Assembly: GCA_009760855.2 (NCBI GenBank)
Contig: WPIO01000080.1
Span: 5,001-69,000, forward strand
Direction: 5' to 3'
Length of the DNA: 64,000 nt
From: Cristatella mucedo
Taxonomy: Eukaryota; Bryozoa; Phylactolaemata; Cristatellidae
Shown here: positions 34,381 through 45,620 of the stretch, in pieces
Numbering within the stretch: the first letter of the stretch is position 1
How the letters are laid out: every line of letters begins with the position of its first letter
Made by a program: the position numbers and the translations under genes
Notes under the pieces: generated by a model
The model's database searches: none
What the model saw: only the letters and a program-made list of their open reading frames with translations
Told to the model about the DNA's origin: nothing

Positions 34381-36473
34381 TCATTTGCATACTACTCGGC
34401 CCACTGAATGTACCCTAACATGGTTGAAATTTACCTAGTCTGCTAAAACCTAGACGGGACCCTATAGGAGCATCGGCTGGCTTCATGTAGTTTGAGCCCG
34501 TTGGTTCAACTTCGATCTGTTTTAGCTTCTCAAGGCCTAGTAAGGCTTGGCTTGGCCAAATACAGCTACAACACGAAAGCTTTAGATTCAAGCTGCCAGA
34601 CAAGTGCCTAGCAAAGGAGTCGTCAGCTAGCTGACTGGTTGCTAGCAGTCTGGTATTTCGTGACGTTAGGGGCAGCGTCTGCTCGGGCGTAACATCGACC
34701 GAACGCTGGCAGCTCCTCAGTACCACATGCTGCAGCCACTGACTATAGCTGCTCGTGCTTGTAGCTCGTGCTACAAGTCGCTGGAGTCGATAAATCACTG
34801 ATTAATTTATTAATTTGCTACAAGTTAAGAGTACAGGTACATAACAGGCAATCATAGGAAGCTGAGTGACATGCAGCGCTAGGTAGCTGCCTCGAAGAGC
34901 TGAAATGCTGCAGCTGCCTTCCTTTCATTGTCTGCTCTCGGCTGCTACAGCTGCTGCAGGGTACACGGTCACAGTCTGCCTGTCCGAGCCCAGCACGGCT
35001 AGCACGGTCCTCTTGTCCTCCGCCCAGTGATAGCCACAAAAGCCACTGCAGTCCGTGGCTGCTGTAGGAGAGGACCTGCTGCAGCATCTCCCCAGTCTCT
35101 GCACAGAGCGCCCTCACATAGTTCCTGCTCGTGTCTTTCTCCAGCAGCCCTCGCACAGCCACGTACACGAGGCTGCCTGCAGCACAGACGCCCAGCGCTT
35201 TCTCCTCGCTGCTCAGCTCGTGTCTCCATTGACTGTCACCTCGGTGGCTGCAGCTGTCCACTACGTGCAGCTTTCTGCTACCGTCCAACTTCACCCCAAA
35301 GCAGCTCGTAGTGACTAGAGCAGCAGCAGTGAGAGCCACATTCTGTATGCGATACTTGTACTTGCTGCTGTGCAGCAGCTGCCCCGAGCTCAGCTGCAGC
35401 AGCTGCAGCCCTTGGCCACAGCTTTTCTCGGTCACAGCAAGCAGGTCGCCGAGCACGGACAGCTTCCAGGGAGACCACGGCAGTGGCAAGAAACGCTTGT
35501 CCTCGAGCCACTGGTCCCATCCAGCCAGCCAGCCAGACGACTGCCCAGGCGTCCAGCCATAGGGCTGCGCCTGAGCAGCAGGACGAGCTGTGAGTGCAAG
35601 CCTACGACGGCTCGTCCATCCTGCAGGGACTGCACTGCACAGACCCTGTCGATCTGTCCGTCGCTCAGCCTCGCAGGTTTCCAGACGCTCAGCGTTCTGC
35701 CACTCTGACTGTATTCCTTCAGGCCGTGCTCCATGGCAGCCAGCAGCAGATGCCCCTCTGACGTCACAGACAGGTCCTCACACCGGTCAGGCGTCTGGAA
35801 GCTGCTGGAGGCCGGGCCGAAGTGCAGCTCTGGCTGCTTCTCTTCTACAACTAAAAATGTGGGATCCGTGAATGTAGGCAGCAACAGAGAGCTGTGTGTG
35901 CAGAGTGTGTCTGCTCTCTATCTAGAATGCACGAACATCTCCTATTCATTAGAATATTTCCTATGATGTACATTCAACGTACAGATGCTATCGGCTGCAA
36001 GCCCCAGTTGTTCTGCTATACTCTGATTGGTTAGGGAACAATGAGTTCAGAGATGTTCACTGACTATGCGATGATATGAGGTGGTGATTCATGAGTTTAG
36101 AGTTCAATCACATTTCAGTTACTGTTAAAAAAAATGATTGATGGATATGTGGCTCATCAAGTCGTTCTTATACCAGTCTTTGCATATTTGCCCCTAATAA
36201 AATAAAATGAATTGTATATATATTAAAATGGGTTTTCATCGCTTGCCTGTACATTAGGCAACATGCAAGGCTGTATCTTCAGCTTTTCATAAGTGGCCCC
36301 TATCTTCCCTCCCTCATTTGTTCATGCCAAGCTAAATCTCAGCGGCTGCAAAACGGCAAGTATAAAGGTACGCCACACAGCTCACCCATAGTCTTATCAC
36401 TGATTCATGAGGTGTTGCATCACCAGATCATGGTCGCCTTCTAATGCACAACTATGGAGAATTACACGGGAGC
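34381..36473. repeat. TRIM-propeller duplication, copy 1
   Basis: Collinear with 45603-47073. Shared landmarks run from TAGACGGGACCCTATAGGAGC, AGCCCGTTGGTTCAACTTCG and GTCGCTGGAGTCGATAAATC, through the coding part, to upstream sequence (AGAATGCACGAACATCTCC, GCTAAATCTCAGCGGCTGC, GAGGTGTTGCATCACCAGA, AACTATGGAGAATTACA). This copy keeps about 570 bp of coding sequence that copy 2 has lost. Confidence 0.9.
34818..35865 (-). pseudogene. Probable C-terminal beta-propeller exon of a TRIM-type gene, copy 1
   Basis: The minus strand reads from FTDPTFLVVEEKQPELHFG through segments such as HLLLAAMEHGLKEYSQSGRT and RVCAVQSLQDGRAVVGLHS. A change of frame near 35570 follows, then a longer frame (34818-35489) with LSVLGDLLAVTEKSCGQGL, LHVVDSCSHRGDSQWRHE and GVCAAGSLVYVAVRG. 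The short beta-strand and turn repeats (LLxA...GLxxYSxSG) resemble the NHL or WD-like propellers that end many invertebrate TRIM proteins. It lies 2.6 kb downstream of the TRIM exon on the same strand, and the joining phase (G then AT) fits the TRIM donor. The expected splice acceptor reads CACGG rather than CACAG, and the frame is broken once. It is therefore either decaying or uses another acceptor, for example TTTTTAG nine codons further in. Confidence 0.55.
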
Positions 36474-36654
36474 CTGTCCAATAGTTTAATGAGCTCACAT
36501 TCAATCCTCTGGAGCTTTTAATGTAGACTTTATTTTGCATTACGGAATGGGAAATACAGCAATTAGGTTGAATCGGGCGGACAGAGGAACAACTAATCAA
36601 TAATGAACCAACAGCTCAGACTCTAAAAGGGTGTGCAGTCAGCTGAGGGACGGA

Positions 36655-36905
36655 ACAAGATTAGAGTGCTGGGACCCAAACAACCCAGTGGCTCAACCCG
36701 ACCGTTAGTTGCTGATAACAACAGCAGTATAATAAGAATTGCCAAGAGGCTCATCAAAACCGACGGTATCGTGACGTCCAAGAACAGTTGAATAGTCTAT
36801 TGATTTGAATGCTACTGACATATCTAGCAGGACCGTGGATGTGAGGATTAAACCCTCATTTCTAACAAGCAAGCCATCAATCAAAAGAAGAGCTTGAATA
36901 CTGGC
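36655..36905 (-). mobile_element. Non-LTR reverse transcriptase palm fragment
   Basis: On the minus strand around 36790-36870 the sequence reads TVLLDMSVAFKSIDYSTVL. This corresponds to the conserved LLDxSAAFDTIDH block (first catalytic aspartate region) of L2/CR1/Jockey-type reverse transcriptases. The aspartate of LLD is kept, while AFDTID has become AFKSID. It could belong to LINE-A or LINE-C. It lies just upstream of the duplicated TRIM-propeller block, inside the putative TRIM intron. Confidence 0.65.
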
Positions 36906-38506
36906 AGCAAGGAAACCCTAAGCCTATTTAAAAAAATAAAATGTAGTGCAAACAGATGAAAAATGAAACTTCACCATTTTCGAATGGATCAATAACTTTT
37001 GAAGTCGAATTAAGAGTAGTCATGTACCCAGGCTAGGTTCGGTTGGCTGGGACCGGACGGGTATAATGAGGGTAACGGTCACCGTCTAGGCCGGGGTTAG
37101 ACCTACGGCATTGCCGGGTGTGCAGTGATGTGAGGTCACAGGGGCTCTTGGGTAGAAGTTGGCCGAGTAAGTCGTGGTGTGTTGGAGGCTCCCGGTCACG
37201 CCGAGTTATGCACCTGGATGGTTACATGAATGCTCCAGGATGCGGCCATGCGAAAAAGGTTACGAGTGCCAAAGCCCAAACGGAGCTGGATAGCATGCTT
37301 GTTGTTTAGACTTGTATATTCCGCGTTCCACGTGTAGCATGTTCGTGGCCCCCTGCGAGTTGGTGTCTTTCGGCGGAAGCTCCCGACTGTGGTGGAAGTC
37401 GACTCCGACTAGCCAAGCAGTTACTCACCTAGCCGGATCTTTTACGGTGTAGGCTCGTACTGTTGGATTCGGAGTCGGTACAACGGCAGGATTGTGGGAG
37501 CCGACTGACCAACTAACATGTTTTTTCGTGCTTGCTTTGTCGTCTGGCGCCCCTATAGATTACTTTTTTATGACCCTCCATGTAGACTTGTTCAGTTCCC
37601 CTGTTGTTATTAGCGAATGCGGAATTGTAAAGAGGTATAACCTGACGGCCGCTCGTCTTACCCTAGCTCAGCGGTAGGGCGAGCAGCAGCGTGGCCGGAG
37701 TATGGCTGGGTTGGCTGGAAAATAGCCTCTGACTCATACAACTCGGGTACAGTCATAGAAGCAGATCAACGATATTTCCCCGATGAATGTATATTATATG
37801 TTTTGGAAATTATGCTTCAGCTTTTGGCAAGGCAGCACTAACAAATAGGAATTTGTTGGGTCAAAAACGTGCTGCTGCAGTGAGACCACTGCTACCAGCC
37901 AAGGCTCTTAACAACGGACTTGACAAGACTCATCGATGATGCACTGACCTATTAGCTATCGGCACTAATAATCCTGCCATCCTCCTATGTTAACACTAGG
38001 TTCCTTACCAATCCACAGACATCTCTTAGCTACATCGTGGGAAAGCACGAAGGTGCATAGGCAATGGTACAGGTCACTGGATTCTCATCTTTCGTGCAGC
38101 ACTGAAATTGCCGATACAACTAGATGAAATTATGCACATTTGCTTAAGTACAAATGTGGTAAATACAGCAAAAGGCCTCCTAGAAGTTGCTGCTTTGTCA
38201 ATAATGGGAGGCAAAGCAGCCATGCAATCCTGGCAGCATTACTCACAGCCGTGCAGGCTAGCAAACTAGTAGCTAGGAATCTGAAAGCTGTTGTCCTGGC
38301 AAGTTGTGTTCACAAAATGTGAACTCACCTGCCATGTTACTACCACCAGCATCATCCTTACAGAAGCTAGCTTCAGCTAGGATTCGGTCAAGGCAGTCTA
38401 CAAGGAAAAGGGCCTCAAGTAGTGTAACTGACACACTTCAACAAGTTTGGCTGCCAGCACTTCGAGCCAGGCCATGCACGAGCTGCAGAGCTTGGCAGAC
38501 AGCTAC
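36906..38506. other. Putative TRIM intron; no exon recognised
   Basis: The part 37030-37760 is GC-richer and oddly structured (ACCGGACGGGTATAATGAGG, TAGCTCAGCGGTAGGGCGAG near 37668). The latter resembles the 5' half of a tRNA (box A), but no box B or acceptor stem follows. An unclassified retroelement is possible. The rest appears unique. Confidence 0.4.
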
Positions 38507-39569
38507 CTGAGGTCAGCTCAGGTATTCCCATCCATGAAGTGACCACTTCGTCTAAGTCATTGGGAAAAGATCCATTCAGAGCCACAAGCTTTTCAGTTGC
38601 CGGTGTCTCACTGGAGCTATCCAGCTGCTTGCCAAGCACTTCGAGCCGCGATCTCAAGGTCGCCTGCTGGTCCAGGAAATCAGGGTCGCTGGCCAAATCT
38701 GTGATGCTTCTGACATATGCTGGAGCATGTTGCACTGACAGATTCAGCTGCTCGGCCAAGCTTTGCAGGGCCACAGCGCTCTTTTCAAGCTGGTCGTAGC
38801 AGTCCCTGACCTTGCTCTTTGTATCTTTAAAGCTTTTGCTTACAGCCTCCACTGCGTGCTTCTTCTTCGTCCTTAGCTCGTCCAGGTGAATGGCTCGAGC
38901 CGATTGGAGTTGGCTGACAAGACTTCTGGTCCAAAGCAGCTGTGCAGACTTCCCATTTACACCCTGAAGAAGATGCTGTATACTCTCACGTGCATCCTTC
39001 AAAAAAGCTTCTGCTTTCGGTTCTTTTAGCGGCTGCGCAACCGAGTGTTCCAGGCCCAGGCACTGTGTAAGGCAGTCGGTACACTTGGCTTTCTTGCAGT
39101 CAAAGCACATCAGATCCAGCGGCTTCCGGTGCGATAGGCACTTCTGCTGCCCTGAGGCTTGCAGCACTTCACTCATGGTCTTGATCTGATCGACGGCGAC
39201 AATCACGTGATCCGGGTTGCATCGGCTATGGCCTGGCAAGCAGGCTGAGCACACGGATCCCTGGCACTGCATGCACCAGTCGTCTGCCTGCTCGTCTGGT
39301 TTGTCATCCTCTCCGCAAAAAGTGCAATTGCCTGCATCTCGCACAGCTTTTGTAAGCCTCCCAAAGTTGGCAATAAAGCCGTTGTGATGCTTTGTTATAC
39401 TGATGTCAGTGGAAACTTTGCAAGTAGGGCAGAGCATGGTGCTCTTTGAGCCCTCTGCTGTGCATGCTTGGTCTGCACATTGACTGCAGCAGCTATGCAA
39501 GCAGAGCAGCAGCACAGGCTGCTCTGCAATTTTTCTGCAGGCGAAGCAAGACAGTAGGCGTTCGTCCAT
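38507..39569 (-). CDS. TRIM family protein: RING, two B-boxes, coiled coil (first coding exon)
   Basis: A TRIM-type E3 ubiquitin ligase candidate. From the start (MDERLLSC) the RING pairs cysteine and histidine at about residues 8/11, 23/25, 28/31 and 47/50. A first B-box follows at about 80-125 (CTFCGEDD, WCMQCQGSVCSACLPGH) and a second at about 140-180 (CLSHRKPLDLMCFDCKKAKCTDCL...EHSVAQPL). A long helical stretch rich in L, Q, K and E runs over about 185-310, as expected for the TRIM coiled coil. The exon then reaches GIPELTS. There CCTCAG/GTAGCT on the minus strand is a good splice donor, so the extra 30 codons to the stop at 38415 are probably intronic. The donor leaves phase 1, compatible with the propeller exon at 34818-35865. 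Role in the animal is unknown; many TRIM proteins act in development or innate defence. Confidence 0.85.
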
Positions 39570-39603
39570 CGATGCTAGTCAGTGCATCGAAAGCTCTTGT
39601 GCC

Positions 39604-40128
39604 ATGGCTTGTCTCAAAAAGGCACTAACCAAAGGTCTGGCTGGTAGATCAGCTACAAAAGTTAAGCACGAGAGACAAATTGCGACAAAAACGGATGAAA
39701 AAATTGTCTGCAAAGCAGACACTATTATAAATAAGAAACGTATAGAAAAGCTTATCAATACTAGCCTAGCACGAGAATTAAAACGTGTGTATCTCATAAC
39801 TGCTTGTCTAGAAACGATAAAAATGGATCACAAGGAAAACATAAGCTTTTTCATATCAATGAGCATATATTCGACCCTTTTCCACTTTGAGGACATAATG
39901 AATCAAGATTGCTACCAGCTCATCATGGCCGAAGTTACTGTACTCTCTGCATTGCCACTTCTAGGCGCTAATTTCACATATCAACAGAACATCGATCCGA
40001 AGCATAATGCCAAAGTTGTGCTGCCAATTATCGTACAAGTTGCAAGCAGTATGGTTTTCAATACCATCCGACATAACTGTGAAGCTCGTCGAGTCCATGA
40101 TAGCCCGAGTAGGAGAAGTGGTCGTTAA
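39604..40128 (+). CDS. Hypothetical protein, divergent from the TRIM gene
   Basis: A 174-codon frame starts 34 bp from the TRIM start codon, in the opposite direction. The N-terminal third is lysine and arginine rich (LKKALTKGLAGRS, VKHERQIATKTDEK). The middle is mildly hydrophobic (ISFFISMSIYSTLF, VTVLSALPLLGANF). I recognise no family. The uninterrupted length is above what this AT-rich DNA usually gives by chance, but no splice sites or homology support it. If the TRIM gene has an upstream untranslated exon, this frame would be antisense to it. Confidence 0.3.
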   Translation: MACLKKALTKGLAGRSATKVKHERQIATKTDEKIVCKADTIINKKRIEKLINTSLARELKRVYLITACLETIKMDHKENISFFISMSIYSTLFHFEDIMNQDCYQLIMAEVTVLSALPLLGANFTYQQNIDPKHNAKVVLPIIVQVASSMVFNTIRHNCEARRVHDSPSRRSGR

Positions 40129-41306
40129 TCGGGAAGAGGCAACATCCTACTAGATTTGGTGTTTTTTCTGCCCATACTGTGGTTGTCTTGTGAAAAGAAT
40201 TGTGTTGGACTGTTTTGTATACTACGGCATCAATTTTATTCGTTTGTAAGCTCTGGGAGGACTTTAAAAATGCCTAAAGCAATAGTCGACCAGGCGGCCA
40301 TAGTGGTAGAGGGTGTGGCAAACATATGGTTGCTGTGTAGCTCTACCGAAGGCCTTTCCATCCAAGATCAACCGGAGTGCTAGCAGGAGCCAGGAGAAAA
40401 GATTTTCACGTTAGAGAAATGGAGCTTTCTTTAGGTTTATTAAGACATAATATTAAGACATTATATTAAGACATAATGACATAAGTAGCACATATTAAGA
40501 CATGGTATTAAGACATAATGACATAAGTAGCACATAAATACCATTAATGGAGAAATGGAAAATTCTACTCGACTGGTTCCTTTCGCGTCTTCTTACTGCT
40601 TCCACCCGTTGGGTATGAGGAAATTTACACCAGGATTTAGGTACTTCCATTTTTCTATGGGGGACAATCATCCCCACGCCCCTTCGGCTCGGACACTGAG
40701 TGATAGTCATAAATGCTACTGCAAGCATTAAATCTGACTCGGTGACTGCATTTGCTGTAGAATCTGGGCACAATAAATGGCTGCGACTATTAGCATGCAA
40801 TCGCCTGATATACTACACACCTTCGATAAGATCAACTTAACACTTGCGTAGCACCATAAGAAAGGTCCAAGCACATTCATAAATGCTGGGGAAAAATGCC
40901 AAAAGATTGAGGACACAATGCCCGGTTTCAGCATGCACATTGAGGTAAATGACAGTGCAAACGAACACAGTAAATACTATGAGGAATAGGTAGCACATGG
41001 ACAGCTTGCGAAATGTAAAATCAGACGATGTCATAGTGTCAGACGAAGTCATAGTGTCAGTCGTTAATATTTACTCTGATTCTGGGTTCATGGGAATTGA
41101 AGACAAGGTCGATACAAGATTTGATTTAGGTTTGAAGAAGAAGAGTTAACAAAGCGGAGCCACAGGAATAGGAGCTGTTGCTAAACGGGTCCCCTGCATA
41201 CACTGTAGCATACAAACAACAGCATAGATACTGCTAGAAGATGCTGTACAAGAGGGCACCAGAGGAGAAGCTGATTCCAGGGGATACCTGAGAAATAAGA
41301 TTAATG

Positions 41307-41339
<33 letters not shown>

Positions 41340-41366
41340 ATATAATAATCCAATAATATATAATAG

Positions 41367-41414
<48 letters not shown>

Positions 41415-41829
41415 CCCGGCCAAGAGAATAGAGGCACTTCCAAGCGAGAAATCGATAACCTACTTAAAGTAGCCACATTAGGTCAGCAAGAACTAAAACG
41501 TGGAGCTTCTAATATTTGCAAAAAGTAAGTGTAGCTACAGAAATTTGCACCAACTGCAAGCTTTTATACACTGGTCAGAAGATCTGCTAGCAAGAGACTG
41601 GAAAATCATGACTAGATTTGGAAAAGACCAGCTTGGCGTGGAATCCTAGTCTCGGGAAGCCCAATTTTTGCAATTGTAAGACGACAAAAGTCAAGTTTGC
41701 ACAAGTTGCGAGTATGTTATTGGACGGGCATAAAAACCTTTAAGTAGCCACTTAAAGAAATCTAAATGAGACTCAAAATTGCCTGGGCCGGCTTTCTAGG
41801 CAAGGTTTTGACCAGATAAAGAAGCTGGA
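40129..41829. other. No gene recognised; simple repeats
   Basis: A 40-bp run of ACATAATATTAAG-type repeats lies at 40445-40520. A short direct repeat, GACGATGTCATAGTGTCA / GACGAAGTCATAGTGTCA, lies near 41025-41060. An AT microsatellite follows. No exon is supported. Confidence 0.4.
41306..41412. repeat. AT microsatellite (two blocks)
   Basis: Near-pure TATATA runs at 41306-41332 and 41376-41412 are separated by AT-rich sequence. Confidence 0.9.
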
Positions 41830-42868
41830 AGTAGGCAAACTTTATCGTGAAGGTGATTGCTGACATCCGCACATGGATGGCAGCAAATTTTCTAAAACTA
41901 AACGATGATAAAACTAACTTACTAGTTATGGGTAAACCCAGTGTGATTCAGAAATTAGAAAGGCTGACGCTCAAACTTGGCTCTGCCAGCATATCTCATG
42001 TTGAATCAGCCCGAAATCTAGGTGTCATGTTCCAAAGTGACCTCTCTGTATACGACCACATCAGATCCACAGTCAAGTCTGCCTACTTTCAGCTACATAA
42101 CATTGCTAAAATTCGGACTTGTTTAAATAAGGATACCACGTGCAAGTTGGTCCATGCATTCATGACATACCGTCTTTACTTCTGTAGCTCACTGCTTGCT
42201 GGCCTGCCGACATGTGTGACCAGGCGATTACAGCTGGTGTAAAACTCTGCAGGTACGCTTGCCTGTCGTGAGCTTCGCAGTTGAAACATCACACCACTTC
42301 TTGCCAACCTGCACTGGCTACCAGCCAAGCAATGAATTGACTTAAAGGTTTTGTCGCTCACTTTTAGGTCACTTCATTCTTTGGCTCCAGCCTATCTCTC
42401 AGATCTACTCCCCAACCAGGTCAAGCATAGTACTACCCGCTTTTCGGAATCCAACAGTTTACCAATACCTCGTACAAACCTCAAATCCTTTGGAGACCGT
42501 GCACTTAGGTCGTATGCTCCAAAAGCCTGGAACTCCCTCCCGACTTGCGTCAGAACATCCCCGGACTTGACCACATTTAAAAAGAACCTACATACACACC
42601 TGTTTAGGACAGCATTTAGTGTGTCCCTGTCATTCGCCCTTCACTTGCTTATGCGTGCTGACACTGTGCATGCTGCCACTAACCACATTTGCATGCTGAC
42701 CCATTGCATGTCACCCCTAACCATGTTATTCATGTTGTTTATCAAGCGTGATATTACTCACCATTCAATCGCGTTTCCCTTTGCAGCAAACGTAAAGCGC
42801 CAAGAAAGAGATTGAGCTTTCCGAGGGCACTTTATCAAGTGCATTATTATTGTTATTATTATTATATT
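41830..42868 (+). mobile_element. LINE-A, longest copy: reverse transcriptase thumb to 3' end
   Basis: This copy extends furthest 5'. The frame 41847-42242 begins VIADIRTWMAANFLKLNDDK and KTNLLVMGK, the segment just after the catalytic YADD block in this class of enzyme. It continues through NLGVMFQSDLS and SAYFQLHNIAKIR to RLQLV, where TAA interrupts. The frame 42351-42815 then gives SLTFRSLHSLAPAYLSDLLP and AWNSLP. The 3' UTR, the hairpin (TAAAGCGCCAAGAAAGAGATT...) and an ATT tail follow. Several stops make it inactive. Confidence 0.9.
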
Positions 42869-43339
42869 GCAAGGGGATGAAGGCTTTTTTTAGCACCAGG
42901 CTTTCCAGTTCATGAATGATATTGCTGTTGTCCTTAATTGCAAGGCAGGTAGAATCGTCACGTCATGTAATTGGATTCGCCCGACTGTCTAAGTGATCAT
43001 GTTTGCAGGGCAAGTTACAAGGGCAGTGACAGTTTGAGGTGCTGAAAGATCACAGGTGATTGAAGCAGAGTTCTACCTGTGTGCCATCTGCTTATAGACA
43101 ATAGCCCAACTTATTCTTAACGACTAGACGAACACTACAAAGGTAGGAGGACATTCGATTTGTCAGAAAAGGTGGGCCTGGTAGAGCGGCTGGAAAGGCT
43201 CGTGTTTGACAGGCCACGTTCATGAAAGTCGGAAGTTGACATACAATGCACGTATGCCCTGTACTATGAATAGTAGAGGATCTAAACCACTCATGTTATG
43301 GGTAATTGCCGTCTGGGTGTGCTGATATGTCGTCCAAGC
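42869..43339. other. No gene recognised
   Basis: No exon or classified repeat is visible. It may be part of the LINE-C copy that follows on the minus strand. Confidence 0.35.
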
Positions 43340-44480
43340 ATGCATGCTTATAAATCGCAAGAATCTTGATGCCCAAAATGGACACAAATAATTTCACAAA
43401 GAAGCTTCAATTGCATCAGGTGGAACTAAGCAGATGGACTGTATACGTCGTGATGATAAAAATAATAATAATAATAACTAAACAGAGAGTCTCCAGGCAT
43501 TTACAGACTAAAATCTAGAATAAATCATTTCTAGATCGCCTACGGGATATTAAGCAGCCTCAATCAAAGTATATGTAGCAGCAGAAAAGTATTAGCAGCT
43601 ACCTCTCCAGCTTTCAGTGGGCTGTAAAAACTGCCTACTTCGAGAATGGAACCCACGACCTGGGTCGCAAAATGAGAGCATCTTACCCTGAGAAGTCTTG
43701 AGATGTTAGATGGGTCTGGACCGTTCAATTCATTTGAAAGAATGAAGTTCTGGCTTCTTGAGCTCCTACCAAACAAAATCTGTCACTCGCCAACTAGCGT
43801 CTGTGATACCAAGCTTCCAAGTCACTCGGGCCGAAGTCATTTAGCTCTGCAAATCCGGGCTCGACGTTCGTTAGCTTCCACCCGGCACGAGGCACAAGCA
43901 CTACAAACGCATACAGGCGTATTTTTATGAATGTGAAATAAACAAGTAGCATCTAGAAGTTAATGGCTGCATGAGAACGCGAAATTCTCGGAGGCTCGGA
44001 TTTCAGGCAGTACGTGGACACTGTCTGACTGCCTAGGCAGCAGATAGATTTCCAGTGAAAATAAAGCCACTCTTTTAAAATTATTACTGTAGAAATACAC
44101 GTGAGATCTCTGCTAATGATTGCGTTAAGCTTACCAATTTCTGACTCACATTATTCAATCTGTTTGTTTGCATTATAACTTTTCAATTTGATTAAAGGTG
44201 GCTGCCATCTAAGTATGGATTGCACCAAAATATGCAACAAGGGAGTTTATAAGACTTGCCATACTGGATGGCTTCGAGATATCTAAGCACGTATACAGCT
44301 TTATGTCATCAGCATAGAAGTAAAAGCCTAAATTGTGCTTGCTTTAAGCTAAGTTTTTCAACTGAGATAGGATCTGGATCGTTTCAAAACAGTGATAAGG
44401 TCCAGGCAAGATGCACTTAAAAATAACTTGACGATCGATATTATCAAATGACGCCGGAGGATTCTGCAAAAAACAGGGAA
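43340..44480 (-). mobile_element. LINE-C with YADD reverse transcriptase motif
   Basis: On the minus strand near 44285-44320 the sequence reads FYFYADDIKLYTCLDI, the catalytic YADD box of a non-LTR reverse transcriptase. Upstream residues read ILSQLKNLA and ILPGPYHCFETIQ, in the expected order but decayed. The 3' part near 43347-43430 is shared with 32960-33050. A SINE-like piece (43612-43705) appears to interrupt it. The frame is broken throughout. Confidence 0.65.
43612..43705 (-). mobile_element. SINE-B-like fragment
   Basis: Reversed, it reads ...GATGCTCTCATTTTGCGACC, then CAGGTCGTGGGTTCCATTC (box B-like). It resembles 55330-55437, which has the same CGACCTGGGTC segment. Confidence 0.5.
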
Positions 44481-45481
44481 TTCACTTACGTCTGCATATT
44501 CGGAGACCAAGGTACTGAGTTAGCAATTTGGCAAATGCAATATAGCAATCTTATGATATCTATGATATCTATCTGCTGCAGCAGAGCAGGCAGCAGGACG
44601 TTTAGTTAAGTATGGCAGAGTGTAGCCATCTGCTCTCAGCCAGTGCTATAGATTCTTTGTAGCTTGCCTAAGCCCACTGACAGTTCGGCCCGCAATCGTA
44701 TGTACACATGCAGCAAGCAGCACAAAGAAGCATTATTGTATGCACATTATTCCGATCAAAGAACGCACGGTCTGTCAAAACAGCTGCGAAAATGACCTAC
44801 TTCAGGTAGGGGCCGCCAATGCAAAGAAGTAGTGAAACTGAGCTGTCGTGCGGGAATTCCCATCCCTCGATTACCTCTGACCTACTAGCTGCCTACAATA
44901 CAACCTGGTAATTGCTACAGGGTTCATGGAATTACGGTTCGACGAATTACTGCAATCCACAAAAGCCCACTGTAAGCCACTCTAATTAGGCTAACCAAGA
45001 CCTGATGTAAGCGTTGCAGAGCTCAAATGTGGGGGCTGATATTGTATTACGAGTTCGAATTTATCTGTCCACAAAATTTTAAGTCGCTTCACACAGACCC
45101 ACTTATGCAAATGAGCTTTTACACGTGAAGCTTGTACCACAATCCCCCCAATCCATCACAATCCATTCTAGCTCCCGTCAAATCCACCACAAATCAGCTG
45201 CTCACAGCTCCAAAAAGTTTGGAATATCAAACTCAGCTACACGTTTAATGTACCCAGAAAGTTTCGCGTGATTCCACTCACACGTTCTCACGAAGTCCAC
45301 TGAAATAAGATTGCAGTTGCCCAGGCCAATACAGCAATCACTGCATTCCACCAAGCAACAAAAGAAATCCTGCCCGAAAAGCTTATTTTTTGATTGCATA
45401 TGACAGCACACTCTTCGACAAATGCACTTAAAAAGTGATGAGTACTGTGATATGATAATACCATAAAATGATTACTAGCTG
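44481..45481. other. No gene recognised
   Basis: No exon, RNA gene or classified repeat can be supported. Small frames such as 45202-45411 have no recognisable content. Confidence 0.4.
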
Positions 45482-45620
45482 ATTTAACAGCCTCTTTTGC
45501 AAAGGGGCAGAATGGCCGGAAAGGATATCACCACCACTTGCAGGGCAGCAAAGGGTCCCCCACTGCCGGACCTTAGTCGTGAAGAGCAACCCCCTCACTA
45601 GAGGGCCATCACGGCCCACT
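45482..45620 (-). mobile_element. SINE-B copy
   Basis: On the plus strand: CTGATTTAACAGCCTCTTTTG (tail), then ACTTGCAGGGCAGCAAAGGGT, and the reversed head AGCAACCCCCTCACTAGAGGG and CCATCACGGCCC. It is the same family as 54182-54348 and 55985-56155 and lies exactly at the left edge of duplication copy 2. Confidence 0.7.

Noticed and set aside
37655-37700. tRNA-like TAGCTCAGCGGTAGGGCGAG
   Set aside because: Only the box A half is present. I find no box B or matching 3' half within the proper distance.
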